From: Thermodesulfobacteriota bacterium | GTDB lineage: Bacteria; Desulfobacterota; Desulfobacteria; Desulfobacterales; JAUWMJ01 | NCBI GenBank assembly: GCA_034189135.1 | Contig: JAXHVO010000103.1 | Span: 1-64,000, forward strand | Reading direction: 5' to 3' | DNA: 64,000 nt | Shown here: positions 17,200-26,355 of the stretch, one piece after another | Layout of the letters: each line of letters starts with the position of its first letter | Position numbering within the stretch: the first letter of the stretch is position 1 | Notes under the pieces: model-generated | Told to the model about the DNA's origin: nothing | The model's input: the letters and a program-made list of their open reading frames with translations, nothing else | Database searches by the model: none | Translations under genes and position numbers: made by a program

Positions 17200-18873
17200 T
17201 CACGCTGCTTCCGGCAGCCTTATTATAAAAGTCGTACCCACACCCTGATTGCTGGTGACTTTCATTGTTCCGCCCATTTTTTCGATGATCCCGTAACATA
17301 CGGAAAGACCCAGGCCGGTTCCCTTTCCCACAGGCTTGGTGGTAAAAAACGGAGAGAATATTTTATCTAAATTCTCTGTGCTTATGCCACTTCCGTTATC
17401 CGAAACCTTGATCTCTATAGTTCCATTTTCCTTTGGCCCTGCCTCCACCGTCAGCTCCCCGCCCGATGTTCCGTGTTGGTCAATGACTGCATCCATTGCG
17501 TTATTAAACAGGTTTAGTAACACCTGCTGAAGCTGCGATGCGTCCCAAAAAACCGAAGCAGTATCTTTGGCAATGTTCTGTTTTACCGAAATTCCGTGTA
17601 CGCTGGCTTTTTTTGCCACCATCTCGATCACTTCGGGTATAAAGCTTTTTAAATCCACTTCATTTTTTTCCGGTTCGCTCTGCCGGCCGAATTTAAGGAT
17701 CTGTTGGGTAATTTTGGCACACCGGTAAATCTGAATTTTGATCTGTTCCATGGAATCTTCCATTTCATCCAGAACTGTAGATTTTTTAAGCTGGCCTTCC
17801 TTTTTTAGCTCCGATAGATTTATTTCCAGCAGAGACTGTTCACTTTTGATAATCTGAAGAGGATTGTTTATTTCATGGGCAAATCCGGTGGACATCTCGC
17901 CAAGCTCGGCAAGCCTGCTGGCACCGATAAGCTGCTGGCTCAATTGCTCTTTTTCCGCATCCATTCTTTCAAGCCGCCTGACAATTCTTCCGGTCATGAA
18001 AGAAGCGGCAGCGATGATCATACCGCCACCAATAATCATAATAAAAACGATCAGGTTTAAAGCGGTGCGAAACGCTTTGAATGCATCTGCCTTTTCCTGT
18101 CTGACCACCAGCATCCAGTTGTTATCTTTCAGCCAGGTGGTCGCATAAATATATTCTTTTTCTCGGACGTAAATTTTAGTACCGCTGTGGCTTGTTAAAT
18201 ATTTTTTACTGTCCGCCGGTTTTTCCATCAGATTTCCGCCGGATCGCCTATCTGTCTGGAGTGTTCCGTCTGTATTTAGCAGATAGGCCTCACCGGTTTT
18301 GCCGATGCGAACCTTCCGCACCAGATTGCAAAACATAAACGTGTCGATGGTCGCCCGGATCACCCATGAATTTCCAGCATCTTCTCTTTTTAAAGCGATG
18401 ACAAAGTGTGGTATCCGCCTGAAGCCAAGAAAAATATCGCTGATATACTGGCCTTTCCTCATGACTTCCTTAAACCATTCTTCTTTTTCATAATCTTTAC
18501 CTACCAGCCGGTAGGGTCCCTGATAGGACACATGGATGCCGTCTTTATTGAAAACACCCAGATCGATAAAAGTAGAAGACTCTCTTTTCAGCCGTTTAAA
18601 GGTATGTCCCAGTATCACCGGATCAGCCAGGTCATTAAAATCATAAGCATGGAGAACAAACTCAAGATCGGCCCTTCGTTCGCTTAGGAATGAATCAATC
18701 ATCTGTGCATGATCTTCAACGATTCTTATCATGCTCGCTTTGGCGCTGCTTTCCAGCGAAGTTGTAAAATAATAATAACCAACCAGCAGAATCAATATGA
18801 ACGGTATAATCGGTACCAGGACCATACTGATAAAAACAATTTTTCTAATTTTTGCATAATGGTTTTGTACCAT
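17200..18873 (-). CDS. Membrane histidine kinase with periplasmic Cache domain
   Basis: 557 residues, same architecture as the kinase at 9161-10822: TM1 about 11-35, double-Cache-type sensor about 40-265 (..FIDLGVFNKDGIHVSYQGPY..), TM2 about 270-292, HisKA with His333 (GFAHEINNPLQI), HATPase_c (..DNGSGIS.., ..GKGTGLGLS..). The similarity includes the sensor domain, so the ligands may be alike. It is preceded by a sigma-54 promoter (18936-18951) and an enhancer palindrome. Probably the first gene of a unit running through the receiver, small protein and DASS permease. Confidence 0.92.
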   Translation of the reverse strand: MVQNHYAKIRKIVFISMVLVPIIPFILILLVGYYYFTTSLESSAKASMIRIVEDHAQMIDSFLSERRADLEFVLHAYDFNDLADPVILGHTFKRLKRESSTFIDLGVFNKDGIHVSYQGPYRLVGKDYEKEEWFKEVMRKGQYISDIFLGFRRIPHFVIALKREDAGNSWVIRATIDTFMFCNLVRKVRIGKTGEAYLLNTDGTLQTDRRSGGNLMEKPADSKKYLTSHSGTKIYVREKEYIYATTWLKDNNWMLVVRQEKADAFKAFRTALNLIVFIMIIGGGMIIAAASFMTGRIVRRLERMDAEKEQLSQQLIGASRLAELGEMSTGFAHEINNPLQIIKSEQSLLEINLSELKKEGQLKKSTVLDEMEDSMEQIKIQIYRCAKITQQILKFGRQSEPEKNEVDLKSFIPEVIEMVAKKASVHGISVKQNIAKDTASVFWDASQLQQVLLNLFNNAMDAVIDQHGTSGGELTVEAGPKENGTIEIKVSDNGSGISTENLDKIFSPFFTTKPVGKGTGLGLSVCYGIIEKMGGTMKVTSNQGVGTTFIIRLPEAA

Positions 18874-18935
18874 GATTTTTCTGCGAAAATCTGTTTCAGC
18901 CTGTCTCCTTGCCCATTTTATCGCCCTTTTAATTT

Positions 18936-18951
18936 AGCAATCTCTATGCCA
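18936..18951 (-). promoter_or_regulatory. Sigma-54 (-24/-12) promoter of the kinase operon
   Basis: The minus strand reads TGGCAT-AGAGA-TTGCT, one base from the consensus TGGCAC-N5-TTGC. The -12 element is 63 bp before the kinase ATG. The enhancer motif lies about 115 bp upstream of the -24 GG, the same distance as at 53.6 and 62.5 kb. Confidence 0.7.
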
Positions 18952-19046
18952 AAAACAGAAATACCGCCATATTGAGATAAACTACTGAAATAATTTTAAT
19001 TTGTATAATGCTTGTCCGTGAAAAATGAGACAATACGTATGAGATG

Positions 19047-19072
19047 TGTCGGTATTTTTTACAGATTGTAAA
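19047..19072 (-). promoter_or_regulatory. Enhancer-like palindrome (copy A)
   Basis: Plus strand: TGTCGG (19047-19052), 5 nt, TTTACA-GAT-TGTAAA (19058-19072). The same composite motif with identical internal spacing occurs at 53703-53728 and 62641-62666, each 115-119 bp upstream of a sigma-54 promoter. A dyad at this distance is typical of binding sites for sigma-54 activators. Confidence 0.7.
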
Positions 19073-19181
19073 GGAGGCAACAGGAAGGGTGTCACCATCG
19101 CCTTGTCAAATGAGAGGGTGTGAATAATTTAGCAGATTGTAGCCATTTACGATTTGAAACGCTTACAGCAAATTTTCGGAA

Positions 19182-19346
19182 CTGCTCAGGTGGATAGGCT
19201 GAAGACTGAAGACTGTTAGAAAAAAGCGTATTTAAAAGCCATGTTTGATGCAAGAATCACATTCAGCCAGGGTACTGCAATCGTGCTTTTCTGACCCCTT
19301 CAGCCTTCGGTCTAAACAGCTTCAGCCTGACTACGTGAGTAGTTAC
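19182..19346. mobile_element. R1b: copy of the R1 inverted-repeat element
   Basis: About 165 bp, homologous along its length to R1a and (inverted) R1d. Ends: CTCAGGTGGATAGGCTGAAG and CTTCAGCCTGACTACGTGAG. It begins 10 bp past the stop of the PEP-synthase-like gene. Self-complementary ends could give a 3'-end stem-loop. No coding capacity. Confidence 0.8.
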
Positions 19347-19356
19347 AAATTTCCAG

Positions 19357-22005
19357 TCAATCGTTTGATGATTTATCAAAGATAACCTCATCGATATCTT
19401 TTATTATTTTTGACCGGTAATAATTGACTTTGGCACGGTTTGACATGATCATATCGAGCTGACGGGTGTGGAGGGTTAAATAGCCCAGTATGGCAATCCG
19501 CTTGGTCATGTAGTCTTTATCATGGCCCTCTATGCGGGAAATAAGGTTGTCTTCCGTAACATCGACTCTGAAGCCGTATTTTTGAAGTATATCCTTAATG
19601 AAAGCGGCCCTCTTAACCCGTCTATCATAATCTGCCGCACCTCCCTTGAACTGGAAGCTGACATAATTTTCACCGGATCGATCACTTACCAGGGCCTCTA
19701 ATATGGAAAAATGGTAACCGAGTCTCGAGTTTAAGCTGCAATAATTCTTGGAAACCATAAAATAGTTTCGGTCGGCATATTTTGAGCGTATGCCGGGATT
19801 TAAAGCTGGGTTGGCAGTGGATTGAAACATAACCGACATAAGTCCTTTCCCGTCAATGGGAGGCGGACCGTCCCAGGGGACAGCGGCAAATCCTTCCCAG
19901 AATGCAAGCATGGGAATGGAAACAATATTATCCAGTTTGATGTATTTCCCCTTTACTTCTTCCTTAAACCCATCATCCAGGTTTAAAACCCACCATTGCA
20001 TGGGAACCTTATAATAGAGTTGTTTGCTTGATCGCTCGGAAAAGTTATTCTTTTTTCCGAAATTAAACATCTCATGCACCGATTTTTCATGGATAAACCG
20101 TGTAATGTCGTGAAAAGTTGAGCAGTTTGCCGGGTTGAATTCAAGGGAGTTCGGATCGAGCAGGTTTAATGGTGTAATAAAGTGACTGACCCGCTTTAAG
20201 ATTTTATAAACAGGGCTTCCTTCCATAAGGTTTATCTTTGTCTCCGTCTTCACCAGCAAAGATTCTATCTTACCCTCATAGATGCTAAGAGAGTCGGCAT
20301 CAACAGTGACTTGCTCTCCATGGGTCAGTTTGTCCATCACATCGGGGATGCCAAAAAGCGCAGGCACCCTGAATTCCCTCGCCACATTGGCAAGATGCCC
20401 TGCAAAACCGCCCTGGCCCGTAACCACTGCAGCAGCTCGATTTAAAAGGGAAGCCCACCTGGGTAACGGCTGGTTTACCACCAGAACAGCGCCTTCAGGG
20501 AACTTTAACACATCGATTCCTTTATCAACCATGTAAATTTTACCAAAGGCAGACCCGGGACTGGCTGTAATTCCTCCACTGACGATAATCGCCTCATCAT
20601 TTTTTAATGCAGGATCACTATAATCATGTTTTACCGTTTCTATCTGCTGCAATGGACGACATTGCAGCAGATTAACAGTTCCATCCTGAGAAATTGCGAA
20701 CTCAATATCCTGGGAGGTATGATAGTAATCTTCAACCTTTACTGCGAGGTCGGCCAGATAAAAAGCCTGGTTTTTATCTATCGATGCCTCATTTCCCGCG
20801 TCTCCGGTCAACTCCATTTGGCATACACCTTCTTCGGGAAAACAGATAAACTTTTTTTCCTTGGGATGTATGTCTTGGCGGATGATTTTGCGGGGGACCT
20901 TTCTAGAAATCACAAACAGGTCCCCGGCCTCGCTGCCGTCGACAACCGATTTAGGCAACCCGAGTGTAGAGTTGATAAAAATGGAATTATCTCTTAAATT
21001 AACCGGATTGCAGGAGTACATGACCCCTCCTGCTGCGGCATCCACCATGGCCATGAATCCCACACACATGGAAATATCTTCATCCTTAAACCCTTTGTTC
21101 AACCGATAGGTGATTGCCTGAAGGCTGTATTTACTGGCCACCACTTCCTTATAGGCCTGAAATACACTGTCATCACTTACGTTTAATTCGCTTCGATACT
21201 GACCCGCAAATGAGCTTTCCTGTGTATCTTCACCCAGAGCACTGCTTCTAAGAGCCATGGTGATCGGTTCACCTGCTTTGTCTTCAAGCTGTCTCCACGC
21301 CTGCATGATGGCATTGGACAGATCGTATGGTATTTTTGATCGGATGATAAGCTGCTGGATATCAGCGCTTAAAGAATAAAGTTCTTCTATATTCTCTGAA
21401 TCAGCAGACTGAAATCGTTTATCAATTTCCACCTGCAAATCATTTTCTTTGATAAAATGATCATACCCGGCCGCGGTTATGACAAATCCATCGGGAACGG
21501 CAATCCGAAGCCTGTTTTTTATTTCCCCGATATTGGCCATCTTGCTTCCCACAAAATCAGCCATATCCTTGTTCACCTCGTCCAAAGAGATGAGCAGCCT
21601 TTCATCTTTTAAAGTTTTCTTGGCCGAAAGCAGAGTGTCTATTTTTTTCTCGATATTGCTGAAACTGGTGTACAACCTGCCGTATTTCCCCGGGGCAAGT
21701 TGGTCCAAATATTTTATCATATTAAACACATTCACCGATACCCCGGTGCAGTTTGCCCGTATGAAGGACATTCCAAAAGGTCTTTTCCCCTGTAAGGCCA
21801 TTTCAATATCGGCCATGACTTCCAACGCCCTGTTATTGGAAGTTAGCAGCAGCTTGAAATGGTGATATCGGGATTGAAAATCGATGCGGAGCTCTTCAAC
21901 TTCCGTATCATCCATGACCGGTTTTTTAAATAACTTGTCTATGAAAATTTTTATTTTCCCCATAGGCTTAATCTGATCTTGAAAGGCGGTTTTAAAATTT
22001 ACCAC
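19357..22005 (-). CDS. PEP-synthase/PPDK-like phosphotransfer protein without the PEP-binding barrel
   Basis: 882 residues. About 1-130 is an unassigned N-terminal region. The PPDK_N-type ATP-grasp domain is about 145-455 (..FVGSKMANIGEIK.., ..MALRSSALGEDTQESSFAGQY..). A swivelling phosphohistidine domain is about 475-580 with His536 in GGFAGHLANVAREFRVPALFG. The remaining ~300 residues do not look like the PEP/pyruvate TIM barrel of PEP synthase. So it probably forms a phosphohistidine whose acceptor is unknown. The start is GTG 22005 without a good site; Met15 is possible. Its own transcription unit: a terminator lies upstream at 22102-22140. Confidence 0.78.
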   Translation of the reverse strand: MVNFKTAFQDQIKPMGKIKIFIDKLFKKPVMDDTEVEELRIDFQSRYHHFKLLLTSNNRALEVMADIEMALQGKRPFGMSFIRANCTGVSVNVFNMIKYLDQLAPGKYGRLYTSFSNIEKKIDTLLSAKKTLKDERLLISLDEVNKDMADFVGSKMANIGEIKNRLRIAVPDGFVITAAGYDHFIKENDLQVEIDKRFQSADSENIEELYSLSADIQQLIIRSKIPYDLSNAIMQAWRQLEDKAGEPITMALRSSALGEDTQESSFAGQYRSELNVSDDSVFQAYKEVVASKYSLQAITYRLNKGFKDEDISMCVGFMAMVDAAAGGVMYSCNPVNLRDNSIFINSTLGLPKSVVDGSEAGDLFVISRKVPRKIIRQDIHPKEKKFICFPEEGVCQMELTGDAGNEASIDKNQAFYLADLAVKVEDYYHTSQDIEFAISQDGTVNLLQCRPLQQIETVKHDYSDPALKNDEAIIVSGGITASPGSAFGKIYMVDKGIDVLKFPEGAVLVVNQPLPRWASLLNRAAAVVTGQGGFAGHLANVAREFRVPALFGIPDVMDKLTHGEQVTVDADSLSIYEGKIESLLVKTETKINLMEGSPVYKILKRVSHFITPLNLLDPNSLEFNPANCSTFHDITRFIHEKSVHEMFNFGKKNNFSERSSKQLYYKVPMQWWVLNLDDGFKEEVKGKYIKLDNIVSIPMLAFWEGFAAVPWDGPPPIDGKGLMSVMFQSTANPALNPGIRSKYADRNYFMVSKNYCSLNSRLGYHFSILEALVSDRSGENYVSFQFKGGAADYDRRVKRAAFIKDILQKYGFRVDVTEDNLISRIEGHDKDYMTKRIAILGYLTLHTRQLDMIMSNRAKVNYYRSKIIKDIDEVIFDKSSND

Positions 22006-22040
22006 TGAGTTGCACGAAGATCTACTGAATTTTTGATTTT

Positions 22041-22063
22041 TATACTGTTTGCCATAAATATAG
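22041..22063. repeat. Solo R2 end
   Basis: TATACTGTTTGCCATAAATA (22041-22060) matches the outer end of R2 elements (27076 and, inverted, 62887). No second arm was found, so it is a fragment or a solo end. Confidence 0.4.
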
Positions 22064-22101
22064 TATCTGTGGAAATTCCGTGAAAATCCGTGGTATAAAG
22101 T

Positions 22102-22140
22102 AAAAAGGCCAAAGGCATGTATATTGCCTTTAGCCTTTTT
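22102..22140 (-). terminator. Rho-independent terminator of the TauE operon
   Basis: A 16-bp stem with one mismatch (22102-22117 with 22125-22140), 7-nt loop; the minus-strand 3' arm ends in CCTTTTTA, giving the T-run. It lies 40 bp past the stop of the 22180-22866 gene and separates it from the PEP-synthase-like gene. Confidence 0.75.
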
Positions 22141-22179
22141 ATTGATGACGCATAATTATAATTTGTCAATTGTGGTATA

Positions 22180-22866
22180 CTAGTGTTCCAGCTGCATTCC
22201 CCATCCCTCGAACATAAACATAATGGCAAAACCGTACCACAGGGTATATACCACGTAAAAGATGAGAGAAAAAATGACAATGCCATAGCGGTCGGAAATT
22301 TTCTGGGGCTCGATTTTATAATAGTTGTAGGAACATTCCACCGCCTTTTTTATTACCAACGCAACGATTTTGGCCTCTTTGAACTTCTTTTGTGCCTTGA
22401 GATCCTTATCCATCGCTTTTAATGCTGTATACCAGTTATAAAGAACTCGTTTTTCGTCATACCCGTATTTTCCCTTTACCTTTTCCCCGTCATTTACATA
22501 CATAAAATCCGAATCAGTCAGGCAGTTTCCCAGGATTTTCCCCAGATCACCGCTCACTTTCAACTGAACGCCCGATACATTGACAAGTGCGCCGCTCTTC
22601 ATAAATAGTGGAGCGGTCTGCTTGGCCTGGGTTTCGTTTTTCATATCGAGGGTGACGCTGATAGAACTGCCGATAAACTGATCGGTCTGTTCCTTGACTT
22701 TTGGAATATAATACGCCGATCCCTTTGATATGGAATTATACAGGGCATCGAGATATTCCAGGCCATTGTGGCCTTTGAATATGGGCGAAAATACGATTAC
22801 CAGTATAACGAAAAACCCGATTAACATGCCAACACCGCCATAATATTCTTTCTTTTTCGCTATCAT
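22180..22866 (-). CDS. Membrane protein of unknown function paired with TauE/SafE permease
   Basis: 228 residues. TM1 about 13-30, a soluble, probably extracytoplasmic domain about 32-190 (..IGSSISVTLDMKNETQAKQTAPLF..), TM2 about 195-220. The start overlaps the permease stop by 4 nt (ATGA), so the two are translationally coupled and probably work together. I do not recognise the domain. It may be an accessory or ligand-binding subunit of the permease (inference). Confidence 0.65.
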   Translation of the reverse strand: MIAKKKEYYGGVGMLIGFFVILVIVFSPIFKGHNGLEYLDALYNSISKGSAYYIPKVKEQTDQFIGSSISVTLDMKNETQAKQTAPLFMKSGALVNVSGVQLKVSGDLGKILGNCLTDSDFMYVNDGEKVKGKYGYDEKRVLYNWYTALKAMDKDLKAQKKFKEAKIVALVIKKAVECSYNYYKIEPQKISDRYGIVIFSLIFYVVYTLWYGFAIMFMFEGWGMQLEH

Positions 22867-24170
22867 GATTTCGCCTCCTCTCCCTTCAGGACTTTAATAT
22901 TAGTCAGGAACGTGCCGATTACCCAGACCGAGAATCCGGCGATAACAATAAAAAAGGCCCAGACCCCGATGGTGTCAAGAAAGGCACCGGTCTGCTTGGA
23001 TATGGTGATGACATTCATCTCACCCAGTTTGGCAGGCAGAGCAAAGATACGGTTAACAAACCCTGCCAGAACCGCCATGGCGTAAAAACCTCTAATGGTG
23101 ATGCCCTTAACCACTTTGGTCACCATGGCGCCGATCTGGATGCCCAGCAAGGACCCCAACAGCATGCCCATGGCCAGTGTATAGAAAATAAAGCCGTAAA
23201 TGGCATACTGGCTTATGGCCGCGTAACCGGCGGTAAAAACGATCTGAAAAATATCGGTTCCAACCGTCGTCATGGATGAAACACCCAGAATATAAACAAA
23301 TATGGGAAAGGTTAAAAAGCCGCCGCCGACTCCCATAATTCCTGCCGCCATACCGACCAGGGCACCGGAAAGGACTAAAAACAGCCATGAAATACTCCTT
23401 CCTCCCGGAGTCAGATCATGATCAAACTTAACCATGGGAGGTATTTTCATGCCTTGGAGTTTTTTAGGAAGATTTCCCATCTCAGCGCCCTCGTCTTTAC
23501 CACCATGGGCACTTTCACCGCCACCGTGGGGAGCCTGTCCTTTTTCCGCCTTTCTTGCCTTGAGAAAATCGGTCATGGCATAAATTCCGAGAAAACCCAG
23601 CATCAGGGAATAGACGGTGGTAATGAAAGCGTCACTTAATACCGGATTTATTTCATACAGTACTCGATTTATTAACCCGCCTACTGTCGCTCCGATAATG
23701 GCGCCCAGTAAAAAAACCACCGCCAGGGGAACGGAAACATTGCCCAGTTTCCGGTGAATCACGCTCCCCATAATCGCCTTGGCAAATATATGAAAAAGGT
23801 CGGTTCCCACGGCAAGAATACCTTTAATGCCGGCACTCATCAGAGCGGGTGCAATAATAAAGCCGCCGCCTGCACCGATACAACCGGTAATCAGTCCTGC
23901 ACCCATCCCGATGAGTATGGATACAATAAATATTCCTGTACTGTAAAAAGCCGGACTGTATGCTTTTTTACCACCCAGCAGTTCCGGCAGAGCTCCACCG
24001 ATCTGATCGGCAAAGGCAATGCTTCCCAATAACACCGGAATAGTAAATAATGCCAGTATAAACAGCCGCTTTTTATCCCCCAGTATGGTCTTAGATACAT
24101 TGATTTCCCATTTTGCATGGGCCACTGCACCCATCATCATAAATCGGCCCCATTGTTTAAAGAAATTCAT
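22863..24170 (-). CDS. TauE/SafE family permease (sulfite/sulfonate exporter-like)
   Basis: 435 residues from ATG 24170 (AAGGAG 5 nt upstream; the frame also opens one codon earlier with GTG). About eight TM segments in two repeats, each with the family's glycine-rich motif: GCIGAGGGFIIAPAL (about 95-110) and GIMGVGGGFLTFPIF (about 280-295). A His/Gly-rich cytoplasmic loop (..HGGGESAHGGKDEG.., about 215-230) could bind metal. Family substrates include sulfite, sulfoacetate and organosulfonates; the direction here is unknown. It lies between a receiver and the coupled membrane protein. Confidence 0.88.
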   Translation of the reverse strand: MNFFKQWGRFMMMGAVAHAKWEINVSKTILGDKKRLFILALFTIPVLLGSIAFADQIGGALPELLGGKKAYSPAFYSTGIFIVSILIGMGAGLITGCIGAGGGFIIAPALMSAGIKGILAVGTDLFHIFAKAIMGSVIHRKLGNVSVPLAVVFLLGAIIGATVGGLINRVLYEINPVLSDAFITTVYSLMLGFLGIYAMTDFLKARKAEKGQAPHGGGESAHGGKDEGAEMGNLPKKLQGMKIPPMVKFDHDLTPGGRSISWLFLVLSGALVGMAAGIMGVGGGFLTFPIFVYILGVSSMTTVGTDIFQIVFTAGYAAISQYAIYGFIFYTLAMGMLLGSLLGIQIGAMVTKVVKGITIRGFYAMAVLAGFVNRIFALPAKLGEMNVITISKQTGAFLDTIGVWAFFIVIAGFSVWVIGTFLTNIKVLKGEEAKS

Positions 24171-24232
24171 CACAGCTCCTTTTCGCTTAAGTCGTGTTTA
24201 AAATGAAACCTTCTTAAAAACAAATACCTCGT

Positions 24233-24649
24233 TTAAGTCACCCTATCACCTCCCAGTTTCTTTATTTTTTCTTCCTGTATATTTTTTTTCTTGTATGCAT
24301 CTTGAAGTTTGTAAAGAAGTTCATCTAAACTCATCGGTTTCATCAGATAATCGAAAGCACCGAGCTCCATACCCTGAATGGCCACCTCCACACTGGCATG
24401 ACCGGTAAGCATGATCACTTCGATTAAAGGCTTTTTCTTTTTGATTTCCTCCAGGGTCCGAATACCATTCATCCCCTTCATCCTCACATCAAGCACAACC
24501 ACATCCACCGAATCTTTATCTAAAAAGGCAAGCGCTTCCTCACCACTTTCAACCCCATGTACTTTAATATTACGTTTTTTCATGCGCTTACAAATTGTTT
24601 CCAAAAATCCCACCTCGTCATCGACGAACAGAACTGATAAATCTTCCAA
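24233..24649 (-). CDS. Stand-alone response regulator receiver
   Basis: 138 residues; Asp10/Asp11, Asp54 (VVLDVRMKGM), ..YLMKP.. Lys; no output domain. The start is TTG 24649, 8 nt after GGAGG; no ATG fits. First gene of the unit with the TauE/SafE permease. It is a paralogue of the receivers at 8223, 8717 and 16566, so each permease in this region has one or more such receivers. There is no kinase in this unit; partners may be the kinases at 9.2 or 17.2 kb. Confidence 0.87.
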   Translation of the reverse strand: MEDLSVLFVDDEVGFLETICKRMKKRNIKVHGVESGEEALAFLDKDSVDVVVLDVRMKGMNGIRTLEEIKKKKPLIEVIMLTGHASVEVAIQGMELGAFDYLMKPMSLDELLYKLQDAYKKKNIQEEKIKKLGGDRVT

Positions 24650-24892
24650 TGTAGTGCCTCCTCCAGCAAACCTTTGGGGAATGCTTTTTTGACAACTATT
24701 TGAAATAATAATCTTTTATGAAAATCAGCGTCATATTAATTGCAAAAATAGATACGCTGGAGATCATGAAAGAAACATGTCTGGCTTATAAATGAAATTA
24801 AATGAATATTCAAGCTAAATCAGAAAACCGCACCGGTGATTTGCTTTTAAACGATGGGAATTGCGAACTGATTGAAAGGGATATAAAAACAA
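24650..24892. other. Intergenic, upstream of the TauE-operon receiver
   Basis: AT-rich region expected to hold the minus-strand promoter of the receiver-TauE operon. I found no sigma-54 element here. ACCGGTGATTTGCT at 24831-24844 also occurs at 1187-1200; its meaning is unclear. Confidence 0.35.
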
Positions 24893-24928
24893 GAGACCTT
24901 TGAAAAATAGCGATTTTTCAAAGGTCTC
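24893..24928 (-). terminator. Rho-independent terminator after the Cache/HAMP gene
   Basis: A perfect 16-bp stem (GAGACCTTTGAAAAAT, 24893-24908, with 24913-24928) and a 4-nt loop. On the minus strand it is followed by CTTGTTTTTAT. It lies 63 bp past the stop of the gene at 24991. Confidence 0.85.
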
Positions 24929-24990
24929 AGTTATGTAACAAAGCGGGCTCGTCGTTTTTTTAGGCGCTTTTTCTGCCCAATGGAACGTTT

Positions 24991-26331
24991 CTACCGCTTT
25001 CGTCGCAATCGGGACATGGCCAGGTTAAGGCTGATACGCATTCTTTCAACGGCTTGGGCCAGCAGACCGATTTCATCCTTGGATTTGACATCGACGCTGA
25101 TATCGAGTTCTCCAAGACTCATTCTTTCCGCCACATCGGTCAACGTCATGATCGGTTTGACCACAGTCCTGGCAAAAAACCAGGCAATGATGGAAACCAC
25201 TAAAATAGTGGCAATCAGCAGAATGTAGAAAAAATATTGAACACCTTTGAGGGGCTCATGGATCTCCTGGGCCTCCTGGCGTACCACCAGTACCCAATCG
25301 TACTGATTACCCAGAACATGCCCCAATACTTCCCGGCCACGCTCGTCTTTAAATTGGAGCGTTTTCGCCCTTTTGTCTTTTCGATATGCCTGAATCAGCG
25401 GATGGGTGTTCAGATTTTTCTGCTGGATCACATATCGTTTTCTCTGGTGAGAAACCACTTTACCGGTTTCGTCCACCAAAAAGGCGAAACCCGTTCTTCC
25501 GTGGCGCCACCGGGCCACACCTTTGGAAATGTCGTCGATGGTGGAGGCCATGGCCATCACACCGACGATACGACCGGCCTTAAGAATCGGTACGGCCATA
25601 ACCAGCGCCGGCTTTTTTGATGTTTTTCCGATCAGGGTTTGCCAGCTTACTTTTTTACCCTGAATCACTCCCTTATAATACTGTCGATCCGAATAGTCTT
25701 TCAGCGGTTTACCGTCACTTCTCGCCGTGTTGAACCCGTTGGGGTCCACTGTGAATACCAGATACATCCACGGATATGATTTTTGAATGGCTTTTAGTAC
25801 CGGTTCCTGGCGTTTACGGTCCATGGCGATCATTTCGGGAAGTCGGGCGGCGGTGTTGAGGACCCTAACATTTTTATCGATCCATTCATCCACCTGATTT
25901 TTCACTCCCAGGCCGGTCTGGGCCATGAAAGTTTCCGCATTCTCCAGACAAAGGTCACTGGTTTTGTTAAAGGTAATCGACCAGTAAACTCCCAGGGGGA
26001 GAAGACTGGCGACCAACATCAGAATAACAATTTTGAAAAATAGACCAAAACGTATTTTTTTGGGGGCGGGTTCGGCTTCCGCACCTAACCCGGCATGGGC
26101 TGTTTCAGCAGATCTGCCTGCGCTTGACGTGGTAGTATCGGTATGCGGCCGATCTATTTCCGGCGAAGCGGCGATGGAGCCAAAATCAACGAGATCTTCT
26201 CCTTCCGGTGCCGGCTTTTCCACCACCATTATATGTTCACATGCCCTGCATCTCAGTTTAACCGATGGTCCTTTAATTTTCCCTTCATCAATTCTGTATT
26301 TTTTCCCGCAGTTTTCGCATTGTATTTTCAT
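24991..26331 (-). CDS. Zinc-ribbon, Cache and HAMP membrane sensor without output domain
   Basis: 446 residues. At 1-37 is an MJ0042-type zinc ribbon (CENCGKKY..CRACEH, two CxxC pairs). A linker rich in Ala, Pro and Thr follows (about 38-92), TM1 about 94-118, Cache-type sensor about 120-355, TM2 about 362-388, HAMP about 390-440. The protein ends there: no kinase, methyl-accepting or GGDEF domain. AGGAGC precedes the ATG. It lies 24 bp downstream of the 26356 gene, its likely partner. It may signal by protein contact. Confidence 0.82.
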   Translation of the reverse strand: MKIQCENCGKKYRIDEGKIKGPSVKLRCRACEHIMVVEKPAPEGEDLVDFGSIAASPEIDRPHTDTTTSSAGRSAETAHAGLGAEAEPAPKKIRFGLFFKIVILMLVASLLPLGVYWSITFNKTSDLCLENAETFMAQTGLGVKNQVDEWIDKNVRVLNTAARLPEMIAMDRKRQEPVLKAIQKSYPWMYLVFTVDPNGFNTARSDGKPLKDYSDRQYYKGVIQGKKVSWQTLIGKTSKKPALVMAVPILKAGRIVGVMAMASTIDDISKGVARWRHGRTGFAFLVDETGKVVSHQRKRYVIQQKNLNTHPLIQAYRKDKRAKTLQFKDERGREVLGHVLGNQYDWVLVVRQEAQEIHEPLKGVQYFFYILLIATILVVSIIAWFFARTVVKPIMTLTDVAERMSLGELDISVDVKSKDEIGLLAQAVERMRISLNLAMSRLRRKR

Positions 26332-26355
26332 TCGTCAAGCTCCTATCTTTGGTTA

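Noticed and set aside
24831-24844. ACCGGTGATTTGCT shared with 1187-1200, considered as a promoter element
   Set aside because: Spacing of GG and GC is 6 rather than 10, so it is not a sigma-54 promoter, and two copies alone do not define a function.
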